From Pseudomonas hormoni (lineage in GTDB: Bacteria; Pseudomonadota; Gammaproteobacteria; Pseudomonadales; Pseudomonadaceae): a stretch of 64,000 nucleotides of DNA. Below are positions 8,381-16,160 of this stretch, one piece after another. The notes under the pieces are model-generated. The model had not been told where the DNA came from, made no database searches, and was given only the letters and a program-made list of their open reading frames with translations. Each line of letters opens with the position of its first letter. Position 1 is the first letter of the stretch. Position numbers and translations under genes: made by a program. Where the stretch lies: positions 67,001 through 131,000 of the forward strand of contig NZ_CP075566.1 of NCBI RefSeq assembly GCF_018502625.1, given 5' to 3'.

Positions 8381-9201
8381 TGGCCGCCTCCGGTTCGCTG
8401 CCAGAGGAAAGTGGCCAGATGCTGACCGCGCAACGCTTCCTTCTGTTTCTCCAGCGAGCCGTTGATGTTCATCAGGCAACCGCAGTCGGCACTGAGTACC
8501 TTGTGCGCGCCGGATTCCTTCAACGACCGGGTCTTGTCAGCCACCATTGCGCCGGAAATGTCTGGCATACGGACGCTGAATGTCCCACCAAAGCCACAGC
8601 ATTCACTTTCATGGCTATGGTCGACGCGCTCCACATTGCCCAACTGCGCCAACAACTCGCGGCCGTGCAGGTGGGTGTTCATCTCGCGACGTGCCGAGCA
8701 CGAGGTGTGCAACGCCACTTTTACCGGTTCGCCGCTGTCCTTGAGGCGCACCTTGCAGACGAACAACAGGAACTCGGCCAACTCATACGTCCGGGCGGCC
8801 AGCGCCTGAACCTGTTTCAGTGTTTCCGGCTCATCCTTGAACAAGTCGGCGTAGTGTTCGCGCAACATGCCGGCACACGATCCCGACGGCACCACCACTG
8901 GATAGTCGCCAGCGAACAGCGCCAATTGCGAGCGTGCAACGGTCCGGGCCTGGTCGGTGTAACCGGAGGTGTAGGCCGGTTGCCCGCAACAGCTTTGCCC
9001 CTGCGGGTATTCGACACGAATGCCTTCGCGTTCCAGCAGGTGAATCGCATCCATCCCGGCTTCCGGGTAGAACAAATCCACCACGCAGGTCCCGAACAGG
9101 TAGACCCGAGTCGGCTTTTCGCTGGGGTATTGCCGAGGCTCGGGCAGTGGCGGGGCGACGCGGGTCGCGTTCGGCACGGCGTTGTAAAAAAGCTCGCTCA
9201 T
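8377..9201 (-). CDS. lutA: L-lactate utilisation protein LutA (LldE)
   Basis: A 274-residue protein with two CCG domains, the LutA/LldE subunit of L-lactate oxidation. Motifs are SCCGQPAYTSGY near residue 70 and ECCGFGGTFSVRMPDIS near residue 205, plus SADCGCLMN. It is the first gene of the tightly overlapped lutA-lutB-lutC-dld set. It is separated from lldP by 152 bp that hold two stem-loops. Much longer in-frame extensions run into lldP antisense and are artefacts; the ATG at 9201 gives the family's normal length. Confidence 0.95.
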   Translation of the reverse strand: MSELFYNAVPNATRVAPPLPEPRQYPSEKPTRVYLFGTCVVDLFYPEAGMDAIHLLEREGIRVEYPQGQSCCGQPAYTSGYTDQARTVARSQLALFAGDYPVVVPSGSCAGMLREHYADLFKDEPETLKQVQALAARTYELAEFLLFVCKVRLKDSGEPVKVALHTSCSARREMNTHLHGRELLAQLGNVERVDHSHESECCGFGGTFSVRMPDISGAMVADKTRSLKESGAHKVLSADCGCLMNINGSLEKQKEALRGQHLATFLWQRTGGGQ

Positions 9202-9240
9202 CAGGCGTGTCTCCGGGTGGGCCCGGTTATCCGTCCGCTG

Positions 9241-9279
9241 AGGCTGCTGAAATATAGAGAGTGTTTCTTTCAGCAGCCT
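9241..9279 (-). repeat. stem-loop between lldP and lutA
   Basis: A perfect 12-bp inverted repeat AGGCTGCTGAAA / TTTCAGCAGCCT with a 15-nt loop. It lies 40 bp upstream of lutA in the lldP-lutA gap. It may set the relative expression of transporter and enzyme by partial termination or by RNA processing. Confidence 0.6.
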
Positions 9280-9302
9280 TACAGACCGGGTTGTGGATAG
9301 CT

Positions 9303-9327
9303 GACGCCGGAATCGTGGTCCGGCGTC
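9303..9327. repeat. stem-loop downstream of lldP
   Basis: A perfect 9-bp stem GACGCCGGA / TCCGGCGTC with a 7-nt loop, 27 bp after the lldP stop. The T run lies on the plus-strand side only, so on the operon transcript it is a hairpin without a U tract. It is probably an mRNA 3'-end stabiliser or a weak attenuator. Confidence 0.6.
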
Positions 9328-9353
9328 GGTTTTTGCTGTTTGTCTTGTAGTAC

Positions 9354-11048
9354 TTAGTGCACCAGCATGCCGGTGAACCAGTAGGCCTGAGCCAGGGTGA
9401 TCAAGCCGACGATCGTTGCAAAGAACAGGCTGTGCTTGAGGGTGAAGCGGAACAGATCCGACTCCTTGCCCACCAGTCCGGTCGCGGCGCAGGCCACGGC
9501 GATCGATTGTGGCGAGATCATCTTGCCGGTTACGCCGCCGCTGGTGTTCGCCGCGACCAGCAAGGTGTCGCTGACGCCGATCTGGTGTGCGGTAGTCGCC
9601 TGCAACGAGCTGAACAGCGCGTTGGAAGAGGTATCGGAACCTGTGAGGAACACACCCAGCCAGCCGAGGAACGGCGAGAAGAATGGGAACGCTGCGCCGG
9701 TACCTGCCAGTACCAGGGCCATGGTCGAGGACATGCCCGAGTAGTTGGTGACGAAGGCAAACGCCAGCACCATGCCGATGGACAGAATCGGCCAACGCAG
9801 CTCGTAGAAGGTTTCTTTCAAAGTGGTCAGACCAGTTTTGAAGTTGATCTTCAGTACCAGCATCGAGATCAGCGCGGAGAAGAAAATCGCCGTGCCGGTC
9901 GCGGAAATCGGATCGAGTTTGAACACGGCCGGAATGGCGGTTGGCGCGGTCACGATCGGTGCGACTTTGATCACCATTTGATCCAGGTGCGGGATCGCGA
10001 AGTTGAACACCCAGCTGTACATCGAGCCGCCAGCGGCAAACATTGCCTTGAACGGTTTCAGGGTCCAGATGGTGACCAGTACGGTGAGGATCAGGAACGG
10101 CGACCACGCTTTGAAGATTTCACCAAGGCTGTAAGGCGAAGCCACGGTTGTGCGCGGCTGGCCGAAACCACCGGCGCTGGCAGTCACAACGGAGGCCGAG
10201 ACCGCCCCCGCGATGTGTTGGCCTGCAGCGCGTTTTGGCTGCCAGACTTTCAGGAACAGCGTCAGGGAGATCAGGCTGGCCAGGGCCGAGGTGATGTCCG
10301 GCAACTCAGGACCGATGAAGTTCGAGGTGAAATATTGGGTGATGGCAAAGCTCAAGCCAGCGACCAGCGCTGCCGGCCAGGTTTCCCGCACGCCGCGCAG
10401 GCCATCCATCATGAACACCAGCCAGAACGGTACGAACAGCGACAGCAGCGGCAGTTGGCGGCCGGTCATGGCGCCGATCTTGAATGCATCGATACCGGTC
10501 ACTTGCCCGGCGACGATAATTGGAATCCCCAAGGCACCGAACGCCACCGGCGCGGTGTTGGCGATCAGGCACAAGCCCGCGGCGTACAACGGATTGAATC
10601 CCAGTCCTACAAGCAGTGCGGCTGTAATCGCTACCGGTGCGCCGAAACCGGCTGCACCTTCAAGGAACGCACCGAAGCAGAAACCGATCAGCAGCACCTG
10701 CAAGCGCTGGTCGTCGGTGATCGACAGGACGGAGCTGCGAATCACCTCGAACTGACCACTCTTGACCGTCAGTTTGTAGAGGAATACAGCGGCCACGATG
10801 ATCCACGCAATCGGCCAAAGACCGTAAGCGAAGCCATACCCGGCGGCGGCGAATGCCATGTCGACCGGCATCTGGAAAGCGAAGATGGCGACCGCAATGG
10901 ACAAGGCCAGCGTGATGCTGCCGGCCACATGCCCTTTGAGCCGGAACACGGCCAGCGCCAGAAAGAAAAACACGATGGGAATGACGGCGGCGAGCGCGGA
11001 AAAGCCGAGGCTGCCAAGCGGGGTATAGAGCTGTTGCCAGGTTTGCAT
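9354..11048 (-). CDS. lldP: L-lactate permease
   Basis: A 564-residue inner-membrane transporter of the lactate permease family, with about 13 or more hydrophobic segments along its length. Characteristic stretches include [30 protein letters not shown] and [19 protein letters not shown], both diagnostic of LldP/GlcA. It imports lactate, and possibly glycolate, by proton symport. It is the first gene of the lactate operon, divergent from lldR, with the palindromic operator about 50 bp upstream. Confidence 0.96.
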   Translation of the reverse strand: MQTWQQLYTPLGSLGFSALAAVIPIVFFFLALAVFRLKGHVAGSITLALSIAVAIFAFQMPVDMAFAAAGYGFAYGLWPIAWIIVAAVFLYKLTVKSGQFEVIRSSVLSITDDQRLQVLLIGFCFGAFLEGAAGFGAPVAITAALLVGLGFNPLYAAGLCLIANTAPVAFGALGIPIIVAGQVTGIDAFKIGAMTGRQLPLLSLFVPFWLVFMMDGLRGVRETWPAALVAGLSFAITQYFTSNFIGPELPDITSALASLISLTLFLKVWQPKRAAGQHIAGAVSASVVTASAGGFGQPRTTVASPYSLGEIFKAWSPFLILTVLVTIWTLKPFKAMFAAGGSMYSWVFNFAIPHLDQMVIKVAPIVTAPTAIPAVFKLDPISATGTAIFFSALISMLVLKINFKTGLTTLKETFYELRWPILSIGMVLAFAFVTNYSGMSSTMALVLAGTGAAFPFFSPFLGWLGVFLTGSDTSSNALFSSLQATTAHQIGVSDTLLVAANTSGGVTGKMISPQSIAVACAATGLVGKESDLFRFTLKHSLFFATIVGLITLAQAYWFTGMLVH

Positions 11049-11099
11049 ATGGGGTGGCCCCTAATTGTTGTTGGTCATGCACTGTCAGCGTTCTTGGCT

Positions 11100-11116
11100 A
11101 ATTGGTAATACCAATT
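11100..11116. promoter_or_regulatory. LldR operator candidate
   Basis: A perfect palindrome AATTGGTAATACCAATT centred at 11108, in the 261-bp gap between lldP and lldR. It matches the known GntR/FadR-subfamily pattern for LldR and PdhR, an AATTGGT half site facing ACCAATT. It sits 51 bp upstream of lldP, where bound LldR could block transcription. Confidence 0.8.
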
Positions 11117-11309
11117 TACAATCGCTGTTCGCTAGGGTAAAAGCCTTGTAGGCGGTGTGTCAATTTGCCGCCCTAAAACTTTTGTCGAACAAGTGCTGTG
11201 GCTCCCGAGTGATGCGCTCGAACAAATGCCGTCGGGTAGGTGCTGGCACAGCGCCGATAGGCCAGAATAGAGAGCCCGGCGAGCCGTCGGGGACGTGGAG
11301 AATTGAGTT

Positions 11310-12077
11310 ATGGGGTTTGATCAAATTCGTCAGCGCCGTTTGTCTGACGATATTGTCGAGCAGCTCGAGGGGATGATTCTCGAGGGCACGCTGAAGGCAG
11401 GTGAACGCTTGCCGGCAGAACGCGCGCTGGCCGAGCAGTTCGGCGTGTCACGCCCTTCATTGCGCGAAGCGATTCAGAAACTGGCGGCCAAGGGTTTGCT
11501 GGTCAGTCGCCAGGGCGGCGGAAATTATGTGGTGGAATCACTGGGCACGACCTTCAGTGATCCGCTTCTTCATCTGCTGGAAAGCAATCCCGAGGCCCAG
11601 CGTGATCTGCTGGAGTTTCGCCACACCCTGGAAGCGTCCTGCGCCTATTACGCAGCGCTGCGCGCCACGGATGTCGATCGCGAGCGACTGACCGCGGCCT
11701 TTAATGAGCTGCAGGATTGCTACACGCGTCACGATGAAGTGAGTCGGGCGGAAGAGGGCGCGGCGGATGCGAAATTTCACCTGGCCATCGCCGAGGCCAG
11801 TCACAACGCGGTGTTGCTGCACACCATTCGCGGGCTGTTCGACCTGCTCAAGCGCAACGTGGTGACCAACATCGGCGGTATGTACAAACAGCGCACTGAA
11901 ACCCGTGACATGCTGATCACGCAGCATCGGGAGTTGTACCTGGCGATTATCGAAGGAAGGGCAGAGCAGGCGCGGGAAGTCTCCAGTCGACACATTTTGT
12001 ATGTGCAGGAAGTGCTGGAAGAGGTGCGTCAGGAAGTGCAGCGCATGGCCCGGGCGGAGCGGCGCAAGGGAATGTAG
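11310..12077 (+). CDS. lldR: lactate-responsive GntR/FadR-family regulator LldR
   Basis: A 255-residue regulator. Residues about 8-75 are the GntR winged helix (LKAGERLPAERALAEQFGVS followed by RPSLREAIQKLAAKGLL). Residues about 95-230 are the all-helical FCD ligand-binding domain, with metal/ligand-type residues in RHTLEASCAYYAA, DAKFHLAIAEASHN and HRELYLAI. It is divergent from lldP, and lactate is the expected inducer. An equivalent name is LutR. The ATG at 11310 is the only reasonable start. Confidence 0.93.
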   Translation: MGFDQIRQRRLSDDIVEQLEGMILEGTLKAGERLPAERALAEQFGVSRPSLREAIQKLAAKGLLVSRQGGGNYVVESLGTTFSDPLLHLLESNPEAQRDLLEFRHTLEASCAYYAALRATDVDRERLTAAFNELQDCYTRHDEVSRAEEGAADAKFHLAIAEASHNAVLLHTIRGLFDLLKRNVVTNIGGMYKQRTETRDMLITQHRELYLAIIEGRAEQAREVSSRHILYVQEVLEEVRQEVQRMARAERRKGM

Positions 12078-12094
12078 GTTGGTCGATGGGGACA

Positions 12095-12230
12095 CTGTGG
12101 CGAGGGAGCTTGCTCCCGCTGGGGCGCGAAGCGGCCCCTTTAACCAGCCAACACAGATTCTACAGACAGAATATGTTTGCCGGATTGCGACTGCTGCGCA
12201 GCCGAGCGGGAGCAAGCTCCCTCGCCACAG
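12095..12230. repeat. REPIN: two inverted REP elements
   Basis: Two REP units in opposite orientation. The left unit (12095-12138) starts CTGTGGCGAGGGAGCTTGCT. The right unit (12189-12230) ends with the reverse complement of the same sequence. About 50 bp separate them. This is the classic REPIN layout of fluorescent pseudomonads, mobilised by a REP-associated transposase elsewhere in the genome. It lies between the convergent genes lldR and smpB and may also serve as a terminator. Confidence 0.93.
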
Positions 12231-12240
12231 GTCGAAGGAA

Positions 12241-12723
12241 TTATTCTTCCTTGCCCTTGTTGCGCACCGCTCGCTGCAACTCGCGACCGGCGTCGCGTTC
12301 GCGTTCGGTATCACGCTTGTCGTATTCCTTCTTGCCCTTGCCCAGCGCAATCTCGCACTTGACCATGTGCTTGCTCCAGTACCAGGACAGGCACACGCAG
12401 GCGTAACCCTTTTGCTGCACGGCGGCGGCCAGCTTTTCCAGCTCGCGGCGGTTGAGCAGCAATTTACGGGTGCGCGTCGGATCAGCAATGACGTGGGTGC
12501 TGGCGGTCGTCAGGGGCGTAATGTGGCTGCCGAGCAGCCAGGCTTCCCCATCCTTGAGCAGTACATAACTGTCAACCAGCTGTAGCTTGCTCGCCCGCAG
12601 ACTTTTTACTTCCCAGCCGGCCAGGACCAGACCAGCCTCGAACCGATGTTCGATGAAGTAATCGTGTCGCGCCTTTTTATTTTGCGCGATGGTCCCTGTT
12701 GGGTGTTTCTTCTGTTTAGCCAT
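12241..12723 (-). CDS. smpB: SsrA-binding protein SmpB
   Basis: A 160-residue RNA-binding protein that partners tmRNA in trans-translation. The OB-fold core is visible ([31 protein letters not shown], then [11 protein letters not shown]). The basic C-terminal tail ([16 protein letters not shown]) is the part that enters the ribosomal A site and mRNA channel. It is convergent with lldR across the REPIN and close to ratA and rnfH, as in other gammaproteobacteria. Confidence 0.97.
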   Translation of the reverse strand: MAKQKKHPTGTIAQNKKARHDYFIEHRFEAGLVLAGWEVKSLRASKLQLVDSYVLLKDGEAWLLGSHITPLTTASTHVIADPTRTRKLLLNRRELEKLAAAVQQKGYACVCLSWYWSKHMVKCEIALGKGKKEYDKRDTERERDAGRELQRAVRNKGKEE

Positions 12724-12841
12724 AGGGGCGGCATTATAGGGAGTTGCAAGCGAGTCGGCTACGGTGACGCAGCGTGCTTGAGCAGGTTGATTGAATCCCG
12801 GACAATGCGCCCTCTTTTTTCAATGCTTGGACGTGGTAACG

Positions 12842-14245
12842 ATGTCGACAGACAAGGTTTCTGTCCACGGCAGTTGGGCTAGCCGCTGGGTCTTCATACT
12901 CGCCGCGACCGGTTCGGCCGTGGGCCTGGGTAGCATCTGGAAGTTCCCGTACATGGTCGGGGTCTACGGCGGCGGTGCGTTTGTGTTGATGTTCCTGGCC
13001 TGTATCGCACTGATCGGTGTACCGGTCATGCTGGCGGAAACCCTGATCGGCCGGCGCGCCCGGCAAAGTCCGGCCAACGCCTTGAAGGTGCTGGCGCTGG
13101 AGGCGGGGCATTCGGGAAAGTGGTCCTGGGGCGCTTTCGCCGGGATGATCACGGCGCTGCTGATCCTGTCTTTCTATAGCGTTGTCGGCGGCTGGTCGCT
13201 GGATTACATCATCGACATGGGGCGCGGCGATTTCCAGGGTGTAACGCCCGATCAGGTTGGCGCTTACTTTGGCAAGGTGATCGCCGATCCATGGCGCCTG
13301 ACACTTTGGCACACGATTTTTATGCTGCTGTCCGCCATTGTGATCGCCAAAGGCGTCGTCGCCGGGCTTGAACGCAGCCTGCGCATCATGATGCCGTTGC
13401 TCTTTGTGATGATTCTGGTGCTGCTGGGTTACAGCATGACCACCGGCCATTTCATGGAAGGCGTGCATTTCATGTTCGACTTCCACCCGGAAAAAGTCCT
13501 CGACGGCTTGCTGCCCGCCATGGGGCATGCGTTCTTCTCCCTCAGCGTGGGTGTGGGTTCGATCATGATCTACGGCGCTTACATGCCAAAGGACTCGTCG
13601 ATTTCAGGCACCGTCGTCGGAGTAGCGCTGCTCGATACCTTTGTTTCTCTCGTGGCCGGCCTGGCGTTGTTTCCAATAGTGTTTGCTGCCGGCCTGAATC
13701 CAAGTGAAGGCCCTGGTCTGATGTTCGTCAGCCTGCCATTTGCCTTTGGTAACGTAGCGTTCGGCCAGTTGATGGGCGTAGTGTTCTTCGTGCTGGTCGC
13801 GATTGCAGCCTGGAGTTCGGCTATTTCGTTGCTGGAGCCGATGGTGGCTTACCTGGTTGAACGTACTAAAGTCAGTCGCGCCTGGGTGACATTCTGGCTG
13901 GCGTTTACGTGCTGGTTTGTCGGTCTGGGCACGGTGTTTTCCTTCAATATCTGGAAGGAAGCCAAGTTTTTCGTGAACGAAGGCGGGATGTTCCATCTCT
14001 ATCAATGGGGTGCGGCCGGCGGCCTGGATTTCTTTGGGGTGATCGATTTCTTTACCTCGCGGATCATGCTGCCACTCGGTGGTTTGTGTTTCGTGGTGTT
14101 TGCGGGCTGGGTGATGGGGCGTGAAGCGGTGCGCGACGAGCTGTCGATCCGCAGCCCCATGCTGTTCACTCTGTCCCTGTTTTTGATGCGCTATGTGGCG
14201 CCCATCGGCATTCTTGTAGTGTTTGCCGCCCAGCTGTGGAAGTGA
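12842..14245 (+). CDS. sodium-dependent NSS/SNF-family transporter
   Basis: A 467-residue inner-membrane protein of the neurotransmitter:sodium symporter family (LeuT fold), with about 11-12 hydrophobic segments. TM1 carries the sodium and substrate motif ATGSAVGLGSIWKFPYMVG, followed by GGAFVLMF and the TM2-3 region MLAETLIGRRAR. The family co-transports amino acids with Na+. The substrate is not predictable from sequence. The ATG at 12842 was chosen over an upstream in-frame start because the family begins just before the WASRWVFILA segment. Confidence 0.92.
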   Translation: MSTDKVSVHGSWASRWVFILAATGSAVGLGSIWKFPYMVGVYGGGAFVLMFLACIALIGVPVMLAETLIGRRARQSPANALKVLALEAGHSGKWSWGAFAGMITALLILSFYSVVGGWSLDYIIDMGRGDFQGVTPDQVGAYFGKVIADPWRLTLWHTIFMLLSAIVIAKGVVAGLERSLRIMMPLLFVMILVLLGYSMTTGHFMEGVHFMFDFHPEKVLDGLLPAMGHAFFSLSVGVGSIMIYGAYMPKDSSISGTVVGVALLDTFVSLVAGLALFPIVFAAGLNPSEGPGLMFVSLPFAFGNVAFGQLMGVVFFVLVAIAAWSSAISLLEPMVAYLVERTKVSRAWVTFWLAFTCWFVGLGTVFSFNIWKEAKFFVNEGGMFHLYQWGAAGGLDFFGVIDFFTSRIMLPLGGLCFVVFAGWVMGREAVRDELSIRSPMLFTLSLFLMRYVAPIGILVVFAAQLWK

Positions 14246-14252
14246 CGCTGAC

Positions 14253-14687
14253 ATGACGACACACATTCAACGTTCGGCTTTGCTGCCGTATCCGGCGCAA
14301 ACGCTGTATGACCTGGTCAATGACGTGGCGCGTTACCCGGAGTTTCTGCCGTGGTGCTCGTCGGCCGAAGTCCTGGAAAGCTCTCCCGAGCATATGCGCG
14401 CGAGCGTTGGCGTGGCCAAGGGTGGCCTCAGTCAGCATTTCGTGACGCGCAACACGCTGGTGCCCGGGCAATCGATCGAAATGAATCTCGAGGAGGGCCC
14501 GTTCACTCAGTTGCACGGCATCTGGGTGTTCAAGGCGTTGACCGACAAGGCCTGCAAGATCAGCCTGGACCTTTCGTTCGACTACGCCGGGCCGATCGTT
14601 CGCGCGACCCTGGGGCCGTTGTTCAATCAGGCGGCCAATACGCTGGTGGATGCGTTCTGCCAGCGCGCCAAGCAGATGCATGGTTGA
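14253..14687 (+). CDS. ratA: RatA/COQ10-type START-domain protein
   Basis: A 144-residue polyketide-cyclase/START-like lipid-binding protein. Family marks are LPYPAQTLYDLVNDVARYPEFLPWCSSAEV at the N-terminus and EGPFTQLHGIWVF in the middle. Relatives are described either as ubiquinone-binding COQ10-like proteins or as the RatA ribosome-association toxin, and sequence does not settle which role applies. It overlaps the following rnfH by 8 bp. The order smpB, ratA, rnfH, bamE is conserved in enterics. Confidence 0.92.
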   Translation: MTTHIQRSALLPYPAQTLYDLVNDVARYPEFLPWCSSAEVLESSPEHMRASVGVAKGGLSQHFVTRNTLVPGQSIEMNLEEGPFTQLHGIWVFKALTDKACKISLDLSFDYAGPIVRATLGPLFNQAANTLVDAFCQRAKQMHG

Positions 14688-14994
14688 GGTCGTGATCGAA
14701 GTCGAGGTGGTGTATGCCGCCGTTGATCGTCAAGTGCTTCTAAGTGTGACGGTGGCAGCGGGGGCGTCAGTGCGGGCGGCTTTGCTGGCGTCGGGGGTAG
14801 ACCGCGAGTTTCCTGAGCTGGATCTGGCTGAATGTGCTGTGGGGATATTCGGCAAGGTGGTCGTCGATCCTGATACTCGCCAGCTTCAGGCGGGGGATCG
14901 CATCGAGATTTATCGGCCGCTGCTGGCTGATCCGAAAGAGGTTCGCCGGCTTCGCGCGGCCAAGGCTGCCGAGGCCAAAGCGCGGAATCAGTGA
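14680..14994 (+). CDS. rnfH: RnfH/RatB ubiquitin-like protein
   Basis: A 104-residue UPF0125/RnfH-family protein with a beta-grasp fold: VEVVYAAVDRQVLLSVTV at the start, SGVDREFPELDL, VGIFGKVV, and AGDRIEIYRPLLADPKEVRR near the end. Its function is poorly known; it is always found beside ratA. The start ATG lies inside the end of ratA (8-bp overlap), so it is probably translationally coupled. Confidence 0.9.
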   Translation: MVEVVIEVEVVYAAVDRQVLLSVTVAAGASVRAALLASGVDREFPELDLAECAVGIFGKVVVDPDTRQLQAGDRIEIYRPLLADPKEVRRLRAAKAAEAKARNQ

Positions 14995-15010
14995 GGCGTT
15001 TAAACGCCAG

Positions 15011-15047
15011 GCAATAAAAAACCCGGACATTCCGGGTTTTTTATTGC
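15011..15047. terminator. bidirectional terminator between rnfH and bamE
   Basis: A perfect 17-bp inverted repeat around a CAT loop, core ACCCGGA / TCCGGGT with A and T runs on both sides. It ends both the plus-strand ratA-rnfH transcript and the minus-strand bamE transcript. Confidence 0.95.
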
Positions 15048-15055
15048 GTCGCAAA

Positions 15056-15583
15056 TTATTGCGGCGAGGTTTCCAGCGGTTCTGGTGTCGGGACCGGAAC
15101 GGTTTCTACGCCGTCCACGTCCTTCTGGATCTGATCCAGCAACGAACCCGGCTTGACCGGTTTTTCCGGTTTCGGCTTCTCGGCGTTTTCAGCAGGAGCG
15201 GTCACGTTAGTGCCACTGTCCTTGCCGAGAATGGCTTCGTCCCGGCTCACGCCTGGCATGAAATCACCAGAGAGGCTGACAAGTTGGTCATTTGGGTTGA
15301 AGATAACGCTAATGCGTTCCTGTTGGCGTTCACCGCCACCCGGCTGCAGGCTGTACAGATAATCCCAGCGATCGGCATGGAACGTGTCGGTCAACAGGGG
15401 GTTGCCCATAATAAACCGTACTTGCTTACGGGTCATTCCCGGGCGTAACTGGTTTATCATGTCCTGCGTGACGACATTGCCCTGCTGGATGTCGATTTTG
15501 TAAACCCCGGGGAATGAACAACCGGCGAGTGCGAGCAGTCCCACAAAGGTGAAACTGGTTAGCAAGAGCTTGGTGTTTTGCAT
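15056..15583 (-). CDS. bamE: outer-membrane lipoprotein BamE (OmlA)
   Basis: A 175-residue lipoprotein, accessory subunit of the BAM outer-membrane protein assembly machine. The lipobox LALAGC places the lipidated Cys at residue 22. The SmpA/OmlA domain follows: [39 protein letters not shown] and [11 protein letters not shown]. The Pro-rich tail after about residue 130 is longer than in E. coli BamE, as is usual in pseudomonads. It is divergent from fur with a 97-bp gap. Confidence 0.96.
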   Translation of the reverse strand: MQNTKLLLTSFTFVGLLALAGCSFPGVYKIDIQQGNVVTQDMINQLRPGMTRKQVRFIMGNPLLTDTFHADRWDYLYSLQPGGGERQQERISVIFNPNDQLVSLSGDFMPGVSRDEAILGKDSGTNVTAPAENAEKPKPEKPVKPGSLLDQIQKDVDGVETVPVPTPEPLETSPQ

Positions 15584-15680
15584 CGGTGGGCGACTTCCAC
15601 TATCTTGGCTGGGACAACGTAAACGCCGATCATACCCGCATTAAGAGAAGCTGCGAAGCAGCATCGCGAGAAAGCTGACC

Positions 15681-16085
15681 ATGGTTGAAAATAGCGAACT
15701 ACGCAAAGCCGGTCTCAAAGTGACCCTTCCACGGGTCAAGATTCTGCAAATGCTCGATTCCGCCGAGCAACGCCACATGAGTGCCGAGGATGTTTACAAG
15801 GCGCTGATGGAGGCTGGTGAGGACGTCGGTCTGGCCACGGTTTACCGTGTACTGACTCAGTTCGAGGCAGCTGGCCTTGTTGTGCGGCACAACTTCGACG
15901 GAGGCCATGCGGTCTTCGAGCTGGATGACGGCAAGCATCACGACCATATGGTCAACGTCGAAACCAGCGAAGTGATCGAATTCTTCGACGAAGAAATCGA
16001 GCGCCTGCAGAAAGCCATCGTCGACAAATACGGTTTCGAGATGGTTGATCACAATCTGGTGCTGTACGTACGCAAGAAAAAGTAA
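15681..16085 (+). CDS. fur: ferric uptake regulator Fur
   Basis: A 134-residue iron-sensing repressor. The N-terminal winged helix (LRKAGLKVTLPRVKILQML, VGLATVYRVLTQFEAAGLV) is followed by the dimerisation domain with the metal site KHHDHM and the segment SEVIEFFDEEIE. It lacks the CxxC pairs of zinc-stabilised Fur proteins, which is normal for Pseudomonas Fur. Its position next to bamE and recN is conserved in the genus. Confidence 0.97.
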   Translation: MVENSELRKAGLKVTLPRVKILQMLDSAEQRHMSAEDVYKALMEAGEDVGLATVYRVLTQFEAAGLVVRHNFDGGHAVFELDDGKHHDHMVNVETSEVIEFFDEEIERLQKAIVDKYGFEMVDHNLVLYVRKKK

Positions 16086-16119
16086 GCATGTCGCGCGAAT
16101 TTCACATTCGCGAAACGAG

Positions 16120-16145
16120 CGAAGGCGACCCCAGGGTCGCCTTCG
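16120..16145. terminator. terminator between fur and recN
   Basis: A 12-bp inverted repeat CGAAGGCGACCC / GGGTCGCCTTCG with a minimal loop, between the convergent fur and recN stops. The T tract after it is weak. Confidence 0.8.
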
Positions 16146-16160
16146 TGCTTTCTGCCGTTC

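Noticed and set aside
8381..10107. N-terminal extensions of lutA and lutB frames
   Set aside because: The open frames run antisense or out of frame through neighbouring genes; the chosen starts give normal family lengths and the ATGA overlap.
9357..11108. 583-codon open frame opposite lldP
   Set aside because: Antisense to a clear membrane transporter; the predicted protein is implausibly rich in Gln, Arg and Gly with no motif.
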